A stretch of DNA of 64,000 nt from Kribbella pratensis (GCF_004365355.1 NZ_SODP01000002.1:1235838-1299837), one strand, 5' to 3'; shown: positions 8,420 through 17,554, counted from the first letter of the stretch. The notes: generated by a model from the letters alone, not told the origin. Numbers and translations are program-made.

Positions 8420-9318
8420 AACGGGTCGTCCGCAGGTAACCAGGACGTCGCCGGGTCGAAGTCGACCTTCACGTCCCGGGTCAACGCGTCAACAGCCGCG
8501 AGTACGGCGGGACGCGATTCGTCCTGCCGAGCTACCAGCGCCCACGTCCAGACCGGAACCGGCTCGACGACGGGGCGGCGAACGAAGCCTCGCGGCAACG
8601 GTGTCGCATCCCGTTTCGGCGAACTGACGATCGGCCGGCCCAACCGGCGTACGTGATCGAAGAACCCCGGACCGGTGATCCCGTGGTCCTCGATCCGCTC
8701 GACCGTGGCGCCGGTCGCCCGGGCGAACTCGACCGCGTAGATGTTCCACGAAGCCCACGCCTCGGTGTCCGCATCGACCAGCACGACCGTGTCCCGCGCC
8801 CGGACCGGCAGCTCGTCGCCGGCCGATACCGCAAACAATCGATCCGCTCCCAGCAGCCGGCCGGACAGTTCCTGCTCGGCCAGGTCGGTCGCACGAACCC
8901 AACAGATCGCGAGGTCGATACTCCCGTCCGCGACCCGCGCGGCCTGCGTATGCGACGGCATCACCCAGGCGTCGACCAGCAACTGCGCTACCCCGGACAC
9001 CCGCTCGGCCAGATCCGGAGGTCGCCAACTGACGTACCCCAACCGCACCGGCTCGCTCGCCGCGAATCCCCGCGCCGTCCGCCGCAACGCATCCGCCTGC
9101 TCGAGCAACGCCCGCGTCTGCGGCAGCAGGGTCTCGCCATTGGCGGTCAACGTCACGGTACGGCGGTCGCGCTCGAACAACCGCACGCCGAGGTCCCGCT
9201 CGAGGGACTTGATCTGCTGCGACAACGAGGGCCCGGCGATGTGCAACCGGGCCGCGGCCCGCCCGAAGTTCAGCTCCTCGGCGACCGCCACGAAGTACCG
9301 CAACTGCCGCAGCTCCAC
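8407..9318 (-). CDS. LysR-family transcriptional regulator
   Basis: About 303 residues. The N-terminal HTH is canonical: VELRQLRYFVAVAEELNFGRAAARLHIAGPSLSQQIKSLE. A periplasmic-binding-protein-like effector domain follows. The GTG at 9318 is chosen because it directly precedes this canonical start; the longer frame runs into the divergent SDR gene. It is divergently arranged with the SDR-MFS-NTF2-like operon (start 9425), and LysR proteins commonly activate such divergent neighbours. Confidence 0.9.
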   Translation of the reverse strand: MELRQLRYFVAVAEELNFGRAAARLHIAGPSLSQQIKSLERDLGVRLFERDRRTVTLTANGETLLPQTRALLEQADALRRTARGFAASEPVRLGYVSWRPPDLAERVSGVAQLLVDAWVMPSHTQAARVADGSIDLAICWVRATDLAEQELSGRLLGADRLFAVSAGDELPVRARDTVVLVDADTEAWASWNIYAVEFARATGATVERIEDHGITGPGFFDHVRRLGRPIVSSPKRDATPLPRGFVRRPVVEPVPVWTWALVARQDESRPAVLAAVDALTRDVKVDFDPATSWLPADDPFHQA

Positions 9319-9424
9319 CTGCCACAGCGTAGTAGGCGGAGCCTCCCAGCTGGGAGCAAAGCGGTCGTGGAAAAGCTCGCATGGTTCGACCACCATCGAA
9401 TCAACAACCTCGAGAAGGAGAACC

Positions 9425-10135
9425 ATGAACCACCAGAAAGTCGCCGTGATCACCGGAGCGTCCCAGGGCATCGGGGCGGGCCTGGTCACGGCGTACCGCA
9501 AGCTCGGCTATGCCGTCGTCGCGAACTCGCGGACCATCACCCGCTCCGACGACCCGCTGGTGCTGGCCGTCCCGGGCGACCTCGCCGAGCCGGGCGTCGG
9601 CGCGCAGGTCATCGAGCAGGGCCTCGACACCTTCGGCCGGATCGACACGCTCGTCAACAACGCGGGCATCTTCGTCGCCAAGCCGTTCACGGAGTACACC
9701 GACGAGGAGTACGACCAGATCACCGGCCTCAACCTGCGCGGCTTCTTCGACACCACGCGGCGCGCGATCACCGCGATGCTCGAGAACGAGGACGGCGGGC
9801 ATGTCGTCAACATCACCACCAGCTTCGCGGAACACGCCTTCAGCACGGTTCCGTCCGCGCTCGCGTCGCTGACGAAGGGCGGGCTGAACTCGGTCACCAA
9901 GTCGCTCGCGACCGAGTACGCCGCGCGGGGGATCAGGTTCAACGCGGTGTCGCCGGGCGTCATTCGTACACCGATGCACCCACAAGAGACGCACGAGTTC
10001 CTCGCGGCGCTGCACCCGGTCGGCCGGCTCGGCGAGATCGAGGAGATCGTCGACGCGGTCACGTACCTGGAGAGCGCGAAGTTCGTCACCGGCGAGGTGC
10101 TGCACGTAGATGGCGGCCAACAGGCAGGCCACTGA
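9425..10135 (+). CDS. Short-chain dehydrogenase/reductase family protein with atypical active site
   Basis: 236 residues. The NADP-binding motif is VITGASQGIGAG and the structural NNAG motif is LVNNAGIF. Where catalytic Tyr-x3-Lys is expected, the sequence reads SALASLTKGG, so Lys is kept but the residue four before it is Ala rather than Tyr. The upstream serine region (ITTSFAEHAFS) is present. The Rossmann fold should still bind nucleotide, but ordinary SDR chemistry is doubtful. GAGAAGGAG lies upstream of the ATG. It leads an operon with an MFS transporter and an NTF2-like protein. Confidence 0.85.
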   Translation: MNHQKVAVITGASQGIGAGLVTAYRKLGYAVVANSRTITRSDDPLVLAVPGDLAEPGVGAQVIEQGLDTFGRIDTLVNNAGIFVAKPFTEYTDEEYDQITGLNLRGFFDTTRRAITAMLENEDGGHVVNITTSFAEHAFSTVPSALASLTKGGLNSVTKSLATEYAARGIRFNAVSPGVIRTPMHPQETHEFLAALHPVGRLGEIEEIVDAVTYLESAKFVTGEVLHVDGGQQAGH

Positions 10136-10136
10136 G

Positions 10137-11273
10137 ATGTCGGCGACTGCCACGCTCACCGAGAGGTTCGCAGCTGGTCGAGCCGCCTGGCGGTTGGCCG
10201 GGCAGGGGGCTGCGGCGCTGGCCGGCGGGATGGGGATCGGCCGGTTCGCGTATACGCCGATCCTGCCGATGATGCATGCACAGGTCGGCTTGTCCCCGCG
10301 TCTCGGCGCGGGGCTCGCGACGGCCAATTACACCGGCTACCTCGCCGGGGCGTTGGCCGCCATCGCCGTACCGCGGTTGATCCACTCACGCTGGGTCCTC
10401 CGGCTGTCGATGCTCATCCTCGCCGCGACGCTCGCCCTGATGCCGCTGGGCCGGAGCGGATCGCTCTGGCTCGGGCTGCGATTGATCGCGGGGATCGCGA
10501 GCGCGCTGGTGTTCGTGATCGCGGTCAGCGCCGTACTCCCCCGGCTGCACAGTCACCACGTGGGCTGGACATTCGGCGGAGTCGGCGCCGGCATCGCGCT
10601 CTCGGGCGCAGTGCTTGCCGGCGGCAACTGGCGTACGGCGTGGTGGATCACGGCGCTGCTCACCATCGCCTGCACGATCCCGGCCTGGCACCTCACTGGG
10701 TCGGCCAGGCCAGCAACTGTTGCGCGGGGCACCAGATCGCGACACTTCAACGCGCTCCTGGCCAGCTACACCTTGGAGGGCATCGGTTACATCATCGCCG
10801 GCACGTTCCTCGTTGCAGCGATCAACGAAACGGCGTCCGGTGCTGTCGGCAACGGAGCCTGGATCATCGTCGGCCTGGCCGCCCTGCCGTCGACCGCGCT
10901 CTGGGCCTGGTTGAGTCGCTCGTGGTCGCGGTCGACGCTGCTCCTGGTCGCGCTGCTCCTGCAGGCAGTCGGCATCGCGCTACCGACCTTCATCCACGGG
11001 ATCGCGGCCGCGCTGATCTCCGCGGCGCTCTTCGGTGCGACGTTCCTCGGCGTCGCCAATCTCGCGATCGCGATCGGCGCCGAACTGAACGTGCCGCACG
11101 CGGTCGCCATCCTCACCACCGGCTACAGCCTGGGCCAGATCATCGGCCCGCTGGCCGTCGGACCTTTGCTCCACAACGGATATCACCAGGCGCTCCTGGT
11201 CAGCGCCGGCGTCGTGGCTCTCGCCGCGGCGGCCGCGCTCCTGGTGCGCCGTCAACCGAAGGAACTCACATGA
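10137..11273 (+). CDS. MFS transporter, YbfB/YjiJ type
   Basis: 378 residues with about 12 hydrophobic helices. The N-terminal GGMGIGRFAYTPILPMM and LATANYTGYLAGAL are signatures of the YbfB/YjiJ MFS family. The ATG lies 1 bp after the SDR stop and the stop overlaps the next gene by 4 bp (ATGA), so the genes are translationally coupled. The cargo is unknown; efflux of a small organic molecule linked to the SDR is plausible. Confidence 0.87.
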   Translation: MSATATLTERFAAGRAAWRLAGQGAAALAGGMGIGRFAYTPILPMMHAQVGLSPRLGAGLATANYTGYLAGALAAIAVPRLIHSRWVLRLSMLILAATLALMPLGRSGSLWLGLRLIAGIASALVFVIAVSAVLPRLHSHHVGWTFGGVGAGIALSGAVLAGGNWRTAWWITALLTIACTIPAWHLTGSARPATVARGTRSRHFNALLASYTLEGIGYIIAGTFLVAAINETASGAVGNGAWIIVGLAALPSTALWAWLSRSWSRSTLLLVALLLQAVGIALPTFIHGIAAALISAALFGATFLGVANLAIAIGAELNVPHAVAILTTGYSLGQIIGPLAVGPLLHNGYHQALLVSAGVVALAAAAALLVRRQPKELT

Positions 11274-11620
11274 ACGACATCCTGTACGACGTCCTCGCCC
11301 AGTGGAAGTCAGCCATCGACGACCACGATCCGCAACGCGCCGCCGCGCTCTTCACCAAGGACGCGATCTTCCAAGGCCTGCATCCGTACGGCGTCGGCCG
11401 TGACGCCGTTGCGGAGTACTACGAATCACAGCCCGTCGGCTTGTCCCCGCAGTACAAGCTGCTTGAGACCCGGGGCCTCGGTGAGGACACGCTGCTCGCC
11501 TACTTGGCCGTCGACTTCAGCTTCACCGACCGTCCGACGATCCCGGTGAATCTGCTTGTCATTCTTCGGCGGACTGATGACGGCTGGCTCATCTCGCACT
11601 ATCAGGTCTCGCGGTTGTAG
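11270..11620 (+). CDS. NTF2-like (SgcJ/EcaC type) protein
   Basis: 116 residues. The pattern WKSAIDDHDPQRAAALFTKDAIFQGLHPYGVGRDAVAEYY and the closing VNLLVILRRTDDGWLISHYQVSRL is that of the cone-shaped NTF2/SnoaL fold of the SgcJ/EcaC group. It is translationally coupled to the MFS gene. Such proteins bind or isomerise small molecules; no specific activity can be assigned. Confidence 0.82.
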   Translation: MNDILYDVLAQWKSAIDDHDPQRAAALFTKDAIFQGLHPYGVGRDAVAEYYESQPVGLSPQYKLLETRGLGEDTLLAYLAVDFSFTDRPTIPVNLLVILRRTDDGWLISHYQVSRL

Positions 11621-11631
11621 ATACTGATCGC

Positions 11632-12033
11632 ATGACGGTCAAGGAACTGCGGTTGGTGGTCACGGCGGACGACTACGAGGAGGCGGTCGCCTTCTACCGC
11701 GACGCACTCGGGCTGCCGGAGCGTGCGTCGTACTCCTCGGAGGACGGGCGGGTGACGATCCTCGAGGTCGAACGGGCAACCCTCGAGATCGCGGATCCCG
11801 GACAGGCGGACTTCATCGACGCGGTCGAGGTCGGTCGGCGGGTTGCGGGCAAGTACCGGGTCGCGTTCGAGGTGGAGGACTCCGCGGCGACGACGCAGAA
11901 GCTCGCCGACGCCGGCGCGACGGTGATCGCGGAGCCGACCCGTACGCCGTGGAACTCGCTCAACGCGCGGCTCGAAACGCCTGGTGGCATTCAACTCACG
12001 CTCTTCACCGAACTTGACCTGAAGCAGGCTTGA
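11632..12033 (+). CDS. VOC-superfamily (glyoxalase/bleomycin-resistance) protein
   Basis: 133 residues with two beta-alpha-beta-beta-beta halves: ELRLVVTADDYEEAVAFYRDALGLPE and RVAFEVEDSAATTQKLADAGATVI, ending TPGGIQLTLFTE. The last Glu and an early acidic or His position would form the metal site. It follows the NTF2-like gene by 11 bp on the same strand, so it may be the end of that operon or a separate unit. Substrate unknown. Confidence 0.82.
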   Translation: MTVKELRLVVTADDYEEAVAFYRDALGLPERASYSSEDGRVTILEVERATLEIADPGQADFIDAVEVGRRVAGKYRVAFEVEDSAATTQKLADAGATVIAEPTRTPWNSLNARLETPGGIQLTLFTELDLKQA

Positions 12034-12051
12034 AGTGTTGGGCTAGGGATC

Positions 12052-12837
12052 ATGTGGAACATCGAGAACCTTGACCTGGACGCCTACCTCGCCCGGATCG
12101 GGCACGCCCGGGTGGCGCCGTCGGCGGATGCGTTGCGGAGTCTGCATCGGGCGCATGTGCTGGCGATCCCGTTCGAGAACATCGACGTGATCCTCGGGAC
12201 GCATCCCGGGATCGGGCTCGATGCGATCCAGGCGAAACTGGTCGGCCGGCAGCGCGGCGGGTACTGCTACGAGCACGCACTGTTGTTCGGCGCGGCGCTC
12301 GAGCAGCTCGGATTCGACGTCGTACGACGGGTTGGCCGGGTGCAACCGCACAAGGCGGGACCGCGTACGCACGCCCTGCTGAAGGTGGGGGTTGGTGGGT
12401 CGTGGTTCCTGGCCGACGTCGGCTTCGGGGCCGGTCAGCTCTATCCGACTCCGCTGAAGGACGGGGCCGTGGTCGACCAGGCAGGATGGGACCATCGACT
12501 CACGCTCGACGGCGACGTGTGGACGCTGTCGAAGAAGACCGCGGACGGCTGGGAGCCACAACACGCCTCCAACGACGAGCCGGTGCGACCCATCGACTAC
12601 GAGGTCTACCACCACTACGTCTCCACCCACCCAAACTCCCCGTTCACCGGCCGCCCGGTGGTCATGCGCGTGTCCGACGGCGTCGTACGACGCTTGATCG
12701 GCAACACCCTCACGACGGAATACGCCAACGGCCGCACAACCGAGCAAACCGTGCCAACGCACGACCTCCCCGACGCGCTCAAGTCCCTCGACGTACACCT
12801 GACCGACGAAGAACTCGACCGCCTCCGACTGCTGTAA
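12052..12837 (+). CDS. nat: Arylamine N-acetyltransferase
   Basis: 261 residues, close to the usual bacterial NAT length (about 275). The Cys-His-Asp triad is clear: C72 in RGGYCYE, H107 in PRTHALL and D122 in LADVGFG. The N-terminal LHRAHVLAIPFENIDV is also conserved. It transfers acetyl from acetyl-CoA to arylamines or hydrazines in the cytosol. The gene is 18 bp from the VOC gene. Confidence 0.93.
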   Translation: MWNIENLDLDAYLARIGHARVAPSADALRSLHRAHVLAIPFENIDVILGTHPGIGLDAIQAKLVGRQRGGYCYEHALLFGAALEQLGFDVVRRVGRVQPHKAGPRTHALLKVGVGGSWFLADVGFGAGQLYPTPLKDGAVVDQAGWDHRLTLDGDVWTLSKKTADGWEPQHASNDEPVRPIDYEVYHHYVSTHPNSPFTGRPVVMRVSDGVVRRLIGNTLTTEYANGRTTEQTVPTHDLPDALKSLDVHLTDEELDRLRLL

Positions 12838-12850
12838 GCCGACCGGCCTT

Positions 12851-13462
12851 CTAGGTCCGTTTTCTTGGGGTTTCTGTTCGGAAGGACTCGCCTAGTTCCT
12901 CGGCCAGGCCGAAGTAGTGGCGGAAGTTGTAGATGAGGGGCGACCAGGCCGCGGGGTCTACGTGGGACGTTCCCGGGACGACGATTGCTTCCTCGGCGTG
13001 GACTCGTAGGACCTCGGCTTGCGCGATGAGGAAGTTGCCCTTGGCATCCAAGTCGGCCTGGGTGACGGTCGCTTCGAACTGGATGGGGCATTCCGCGACG
13101 CGGGGTGGCGCGACCAGTTCTGACGGGACCGGCGTCAGGCCGGCGGCGGTGAACTTCTCGCGTTCGAAGCGGAAGCGGGCTTGTTTGTGCTCCGGCACGG
13201 GATTGCGGCCGGTCAGCCCGGCGATCCGCTCGACGGCTTCCCACTGAGACGGCGACGGGAAGTTGATCACCACGTCCGGACGAGAGCGCAGGTTGATCGC
13301 GGTCTGACCGGTCATGCCGACACCCAGGACCACAACATCGCCCAACGCCCACGCGGACGACATCGGCGCGAGGTTCACAGTCCCGTCCTCGTTGACCGTG
13401 CTGAGGAGCGCTACCGGAGTCCCGACGTACAGGATGGAAGGTTCGATGGTCAGATGGGTCAT
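12851..13462 (-). CDS. Flavin reductase-like FMN-binding protein
   Basis: 203 residues. The split-barrel flavin reductase fold is shown by PVALLSTVNEDGTVNLAPMSSAWALGDVVVLGVG near the N-terminus and by the later HYFGLAEELGESF. Proteins of this set bind FMN and supply reduced flavin or act as oxidoreductases. The ATG at 13462 gives a start directly before the first strand. An ArsR-like gene is divergent 67 bp away and may regulate it. Confidence 0.82.
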   Translation of the reverse strand: MTHLTIEPSILYVGTPVALLSTVNEDGTVNLAPMSSAWALGDVVVLGVGMTGQTAINLRSRPDVVINFPSPSQWEAVERIAGLTGRNPVPEHKQARFRFEREKFTAAGLTPVPSELVAPPRVAECPIQFEATVTQADLDAKGNFLIAQAEVLRVHAEEAIVVPGTSHVDPAAWSPLIYNFRHYFGLAEELGESFRTETPRKRT

Positions 13463-13529
13463 GTGAATCGACAGTAGGCACCGGACGATTCGGCGGTCGC
13501 CTAACTGACGCCAAGGCATGATGGGCGGT

Positions 13530-14207
13530 ATGAGTGCCGAAGGTGAGGAGCTGGCCGGCTGGGCGCGGATGCTTGCCGACGGGACCCGGGCGACGGTTTG
13601 CCTGGCGTTGCTCGACGGGCGGGCGTGGACGGCGACCGAGCTGGCGAAGTTGGCGAAGGTGTCGCGGCCGACGATCAGTGAGCACCTCAACCTGCTGGTG
13701 GGCGGCGGTCTGCTGACCGAGGTACGGCAAGGGCGCCACCGCTACGTGAAGCTGGCCGGACCGGATACGGCCGAGTTGATCGAAGGGCTCGCCGCGCTGG
13801 CACCCCGACGTACCGAAGTCGCGAACAGCCTGTCAGCAGTGAGCAAGCGGGACGCGTTCGCTAGAGCTAGGACGTGCTATGACCACCTGGCCGGCAAACT
13901 CGGCGTCGCCCTGGCCGACGCGATGACAGAGCGTGGCCTGATCGATTGGTCGGACGGGATCGCGTTGACGCCGGAAGGCCAAGCCTGGTTGGAGAATCTC
14001 GGCGTCAAGGTCGAGGTACGACGGGGTCGCCCCGCCGTGAGATCCTGCCTGGACGTGACCGAACGACGCCCGCATCTGGCCGGTGCGGTCGGCGCGGCGT
14101 TGTGTTCACATGCGTTGCAACAGGGTTGGGTAAGTCACATACCGGGCGGGCGTGCCCTGAAGGTAAACGGCGCAGTACAAGCGTTTGGACTCTCGTCCGG
14201 AGTCTGA
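13530..14207 (+). CDS. ArsR-type winged-helix regulator with C-terminal domain
   Basis: About 225 residues. The HTH is seen in WARMLADGTRATVCLALLDGRAWTATELAKLAKVSRPTISEHLNLLVGGGLL, close to ArsR proteins that carry an additional ~100-residue C-terminal part (CYDHLAGKLGVALADAMTERGLI). Three in-frame ATGs exist (13518, 13521, 13530); none has a strong ribosome site and the last gives the most conserved N-terminus, so the start is uncertain. It is divergent from the flavin reductase gene, its probable target. Confidence 0.8.
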   Translation: MSAEGEELAGWARMLADGTRATVCLALLDGRAWTATELAKLAKVSRPTISEHLNLLVGGGLLTEVRQGRHRYVKLAGPDTAELIEGLAALAPRRTEVANSLSAVSKRDAFARARTCYDHLAGKLGVALADAMTERGLIDWSDGIALTPEGQAWLENLGVKVEVRRGRPAVRSCLDVTERRPHLAGAVGAALCSHALQQGWVSHIPGGRALKVNGAVQAFGLSSGV

Positions 14208-14270
14208 GAAGTGTATGAGGGAACACGCTTTCAGGGAGCGCTCAGCGCCGATAGCACTTAACCTTCGGCC

Positions 14271-14507
14271 ATGACTGAGTTCGAGCCCGGCACCGAGCTG
14301 GTGTCCCGTCTCCCTCTGCCGAGCCATGTGGTCGTCCGCGTTGACGGTCAGTGGCGTCACGGCTGGCTGATCGGCCGCGACCACGAGGAATCGGGATGGA
14401 CCGCCATGGTGCAGTACGAGGGCGACGACGGTACGGAGCGGACGGAACGCCTGCCGGCGGACCGGATCGCCTTGCCGGAGTCGGAAGGCACGGAGAGAGC
14501 GTCCTAG
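14271..14507 (+). CDS. Small hypothetical protein (78 aa)
   Basis: 78 residues, soluble and acidic. The text reads VVVRVDGQWRHGWLIGRDHEESGW with a later VQYEGDDGTERTERLPADRIAL, a small beta-barrel-like (SH3/Tudor-like) pattern. The codon pattern is typical for the genome. A strong hairpin follows 20 bp after the stop. Function unknown. Confidence 0.65.
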   Translation: MTEFEPGTELVSRLPLPSHVVVRVDGQWRHGWLIGRDHEESGWTAMVQYEGDDGTERTERLPADRIALPESEGTERAS

Positions 14508-14527
14508 GGAGAGGGAACGCACAGACA

Positions 14528-14559
14528 ATGGCCCCCGGGTGAGCATCACCGGGGGCCAT
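14528..14559. terminator. Rho-independent-like hairpin
   Basis: ATGGCCCCCGG pairs with CCGGGGGCCAT, and the inner GTGA/TCAC extends the stem around a GCA loop with one bulged G. No U-tract is visible, which is common in actinomycetes. It closes the 78-aa gene unit. Confidence 0.6.
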
Positions 14560-14896
14560 CGTCGGTATAACGCCGCCGTGGCGCCTCAGACGAACGAGAG
14601 GAACCCCGGCCCAGGCCCTTCGGGCGGTTGACCTGGGACGGGATCCTCAGTGGCGTTACACAGGGTGTATCGCCGATAACGGGGTGAGTGTTACAGGATC
14701 CCCGGAATTTCTTCCGACCAGGTCACGCCGCCGCGGCCATGTCACCGGCGCGGCCAGGTCACACCGGCGCGGCCATGCCGCGACCCCGGTGCACGTCCCT
14801 GAACACCGGGGCCTGGATCGGCGGCCTCTCGAGCGACAACCGTTCGTGACCACCAAGTGCCCCGACAGCGCGTGATCAATCGTGTCCGAAATCGAC
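14560..14896. other. Gene-free stretch with short GC-rich direct repeats
   Basis: No convincing gene. The 14-mer CACCGGCGCGGCCA occurs twice (14743-14756 and 14762-14775), with a third degenerate copy just before. A GGATCC...GTTACA-type dyad lies near 14640-14700. The stretch separates the 78-aa gene terminator from the 3' end of the anti-sigma gene. Confidence 0.5.
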
Positions 14897-15559
14897 TCAG
14901 AAGTGCACGGCGAGCAGGATCCGGCCGGTCTCCGAACTGCGGATGTCCAGCGCCTTGATCTCACTGCGCTGCAGCTTCGTCGTGGCCGCCGGTTTGACCG
15001 TCGTACCGGGCGACGAGGTCCAGCTCGCGATCAGCGACGCTTTGCCGGAAGTGTCGGTGACATACAGCTCGTATCCGCGGGCGCGCTCACTCGGCGTCGC
15101 GAGTTCGTCGTACCGGCAGCTGATCTCGATCGTCGTACCCCAGCGCTCCGGCACCAACCGGGCGTCCGCCGACAGCTTGCTGCTCACGGTTTGCGCGAGT
15201 ACGACGTAGTCCCCCTGCGGCTCGTCATTGGTCAGCGGGACTGCGACGACCGCGCCGATCGCGGCGGCCACGACCGCGACTCCGGCGATCAAGGCGCCGA
15301 TCCGGATGCGCTGCTTGCGCCGATCGCGCTGGACATTGCGGACCAGACCAGGCAGCAAGTTCGGCGGCTCAGCCTCGATGGTCGCCAGCGCCCGCTCGGC
15401 CGGAAGGGCGGCGAGTACGCCGGGGACGCCGGCCAGCGATGCCACCGCTGCCGAGCATTCGGCGCAGTCACGCAGGTGCTCCTCGTACGCGTGCCGGTCC
15501 TTCGCCGACAACGCCCCGAGCAGGTACGCCGAATCCCACTCCCGGTACGGGTCGCTCAC
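14897..15559 (-). CDS. Anti-sigma factor, zinc-finger (ZAS) type
   Basis: 220 residues. The N-terminal anti-sigma domain has H-x3-C-x2-C in EEHLRDCAEC. A single transmembrane helix at about 87-110 (IGALIAGVAVVAAAIGAVVAV) is followed by an extracytoplasmic domain that ends in LLAVHF. It overlaps the sigma gene stop by 4 bp (GTGA) and is co-translated with it. It should hold the sigma factor at the membrane until a signal or proteolysis releases it, as in RskA/RslA-type systems. Confidence 0.92.
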   Translation of the reverse strand: MSDPYREWDSAYLLGALSAKDRHAYEEHLRDCAECSAAVASLAGVPGVLAALPAERALATIEAEPPNLLPGLVRNVQRDRRKQRIRIGALIAGVAVVAAAIGAVVAVPLTNDEPQGDYVVLAQTVSSKLSADARLVPERWGTTIEISCRYDELATPSERARGYELYVTDTSGKASLIASWTSSPGTTVKPAATTKLQRSEIKALDIRSSETGRILLAVHF

Positions 15560-16065
15560 TGACTTGTCACCCCCTTCTCCTGCAGCGCGAGCTTCAACGC
15601 GCGCAACCCGTAGTGCAGCCGCGACTTCACGGTGCCCGACGGGATGTCCAGCTCCTCGGCGATATCGGTGACCGTCCGGCGGCCGTAGTACGCCCGAACG
15701 ATGACCTGCCGATGCTCTTCGGACAACTGTGCCAGGGATTCAGCCACCAACCAGGCGTCGAGTACTGCGTTCGCGTGGTCGGCGCTCGGCTTCTCCGGAA
15801 GGTCGTCGCTGGCAACCTCCCGGCTGACGCGCGCGCTGCGGCGGTCGTCGATGACGAGGTTGCGCGCCACCGTGAACAGCCAGGCCCGGGCTCCCGCCTC
15901 GTCCTCGGACAGGATGTGCGGCCGCCGCCACGCCCGGAGCAGGGTCTCCTGTACGACGTCCTCGGCCAGCCGATCGTCGCCGGTCAGCCGGACGACGAAC
16001 CGCCACAGCGCCGGGGCATGCACGTCGTGCAGCTCACGGAGCAGCGCCGCCCGGTCGTCGGCCAT
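15556..16065 (-). CDS. ECF RNA polymerase sigma factor (SigK/SigL-like)
   Basis: About 169 residues. Region 2 is visible as AEDVVQETLLRAWRRP and ARAWLFTVARNLVIDDRRSA; region 4 as LSEEHRQVIVRAYYGRRTVTDIAEELDIPSGTVKSRLHYGLRAL. An ATG at 16065 has a better-spaced AGGAG than the upstream ATG at 16089, so the shorter form is chosen. It is followed by its anti-sigma gene. Confidence 0.92.
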   Translation of the reverse strand: MADDRAALLRELHDVHAPALWRFVVRLTGDDRLAEDVVQETLLRAWRRPHILSEDEAGARAWLFTVARNLVIDDRRSARVSREVASDDLPEKPSADHANAVLDAWLVAESLAQLSEEHRQVIVRAYYGRRTVTDIAEELDIPSGTVKSRLHYGLRALKLALQEKGVTSQ

Positions 16066-16198
16066 CGGCGCTCCTGCTCTGTCGGACATCGCTCACTCGG
16101 CTGCTGCGGTTGCTTGCTGTGGCCTGCGGTTGCTTGCTGTGGCGCCTTCCCGCCACCATTCTGCACAGGAAGCAAAGCACCTGTCCGGTGGATGCCGA

Positions 16199-17047
16199 TC
16201 ACCGCGTGATTTGAAGATCACATTCCGGATCGGTTGCCCTGCGGGTCGCGAATTGATAGCCGCGGGCGGCGAGCGTGAGGCCGACGCCCCACACGACGTA
16301 CGCCGGCACCGCCACCCAGAAGAACGCGTCCGGCAGACCCACATCGCCGTACACCGGTTTGCCTTGCACCACGGCGACGACCATCTGGATCAGACCGACA
16401 CCGAAGTACGCCGTCATGGCGACGCCGAGCGTGAAACCGGGGACGAGCAGCATCCAGCGGGGGAAGCGCCGCCCGATCGGATGTACCAGCAGGAACGGCA
16501 GGAGCGTGCCGACGAGTAGGAAGCCTCCTTCGAAGAGGACCAGCGACAGATTCCCGCCGTACGGCGTTGTGCCGAAGCCGACGGCTGCTTGTGCCGCGAG
16601 GCGCGTGAGGCAGCCGGTCACCGCAAGGTATGCACCGAGGGTGGCGATCCAGGGCGGCCAGGGCTTCGCTTCGGATTGGTGGGCTTTCGCGGTCATGCCT
16701 AGCAGGACCGCGCCGAGGATCGCGCCGAGCCGGCAGAGCATGCCGAGCGGATCGAACGGGATGCCGAGGCCCGGCAGGACGGCTGCGACGACGTCGAGCA
16801 AGATGAAGGCAGCCGCGGCAACCCAGGCGGCAGCCAGGACCCAGAACAAGCGTGCACTCCAGCCTTTGAGCCGTTCCGGGCGGCTGGCGATTGCGGCCAG
16901 GGCTGTGATGGCGCAGCCGGCGACTGCGACCCAGTGCGGAATGAGCAGATCGTTGCCGGGCAGCTTCCAGGGCGGTGCATGGCCGGTCGCGAACCAGATC
17001 CGCAGACCGCCGTACGCCAACGCCCACCCGACAACCGCACGCCTCAT
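16199..17047 (-). CDS. Integral membrane protein, unknown function
   Basis: 282 residues with about seven hydrophobic helices. No catalytic motif is recognised. The lone Cys residues and Trp/Pro-rich loops (HAPPWKLPGND, AKPWPPW) give no family. It starts about 64 bp from the end of the marR gene on the same strand and lies upstream of the sigma locus. It may be an export or sensory membrane protein; no function is assigned. Confidence 0.75.
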   Translation of the reverse strand: MRRAVVGWALAYGGLRIWFATGHAPPWKLPGNDLLIPHWVAVAGCAITALAAIASRPERLKGWSARLFWVLAAAWVAAAAFILLDVVAAVLPGLGIPFDPLGMLCRLGAILGAVLLGMTAKAHQSEAKPWPPWIATLGAYLAVTGCLTRLAAQAAVGFGTTPYGGNLSLVLFEGGFLLVGTLLPFLLVHPIGRRFPRWMLLVPGFTLGVAMTAYFGVGLIQMVVAVVQGKPVYGDVGLPDAFFWVAVPAYVVWGVGLTLAARGYQFATRRATDPECDLQITR

Positions 17048-17110
17048 GCAGCCAGTCTGTTGAGCCTCGGCCGCAACCGGATCACCCGCGCGAGGGAGCG
17101 GGCTCCACCG

Positions 17111-17530
17111 TCAGCGTGAAGCGTGGAGCTGCTGCAGGAGACGGATGAAGGTCTTGCGGTCCGGAACCGGGAGGCTCTCGAGGACCTGCATCTCCTTGAT
17201 CTGGATACCCCGGCGGACGGCGCGGCGGACACGGCGACCCTCCGCGGTGATGGACAGCAGTCGGACTCGGCGGTCGTCCGGGTCCGGTGTGCGCTCGATC
17301 AGGCCGGCCTTCTGCAGCTCGTCGAGCGTGCCGATGATGCGCGACTTGTCCGCGCCGATCGCCTCCGCGAGCGCGGCCTGGGTCCGGACCGGGGTGTCGT
17401 CGAGCGCGGTGAGGACCGAGTAGCCCCACATCGAGACCTCGTGTGCGGCGAGCACCGGCAGCTCGAGCGCGATCAGTTCCCGCACCAGCGGGTACAGCAT
17501 CGCAGCCAGATCGGGGCGCTCGGTTGCCAT
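17111..17530 (-). CDS. MarR-family transcriptional regulator
   Basis: 139 residues. The wHTH is clear in VRTQAALAEAIGADKSRIIGTLDELQKAGLIERTPDPDDRRVRLLSITAEGRRV, with the DDRR wing. It is divergent from a DinB/maleylpyruvate-isomerase-like gene; a palindrome in the gap is its probable operator. Confidence 0.93.
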   Translation of the reverse strand: MATERPDLAAMLYPLVRELIALELPVLAAHEVSMWGYSVLTALDDTPVRTQAALAEAIGADKSRIIGTLDELQKAGLIERTPDPDDRRVRLLSITAEGRRVRRAVRRGIQIKEMQVLESLPVPDRKTFIRLLQQLHASR

Positions 17531-17554
17531 GGGTGAAAAGGTAGCACTAGCGCA

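Noticed and set aside
8653-10272. A 539-codon + strand frame
   Set aside because: It is antisense to lysR in the first half and out of frame with the SDR in the second; composition is Arg/Pro-rich shadow.
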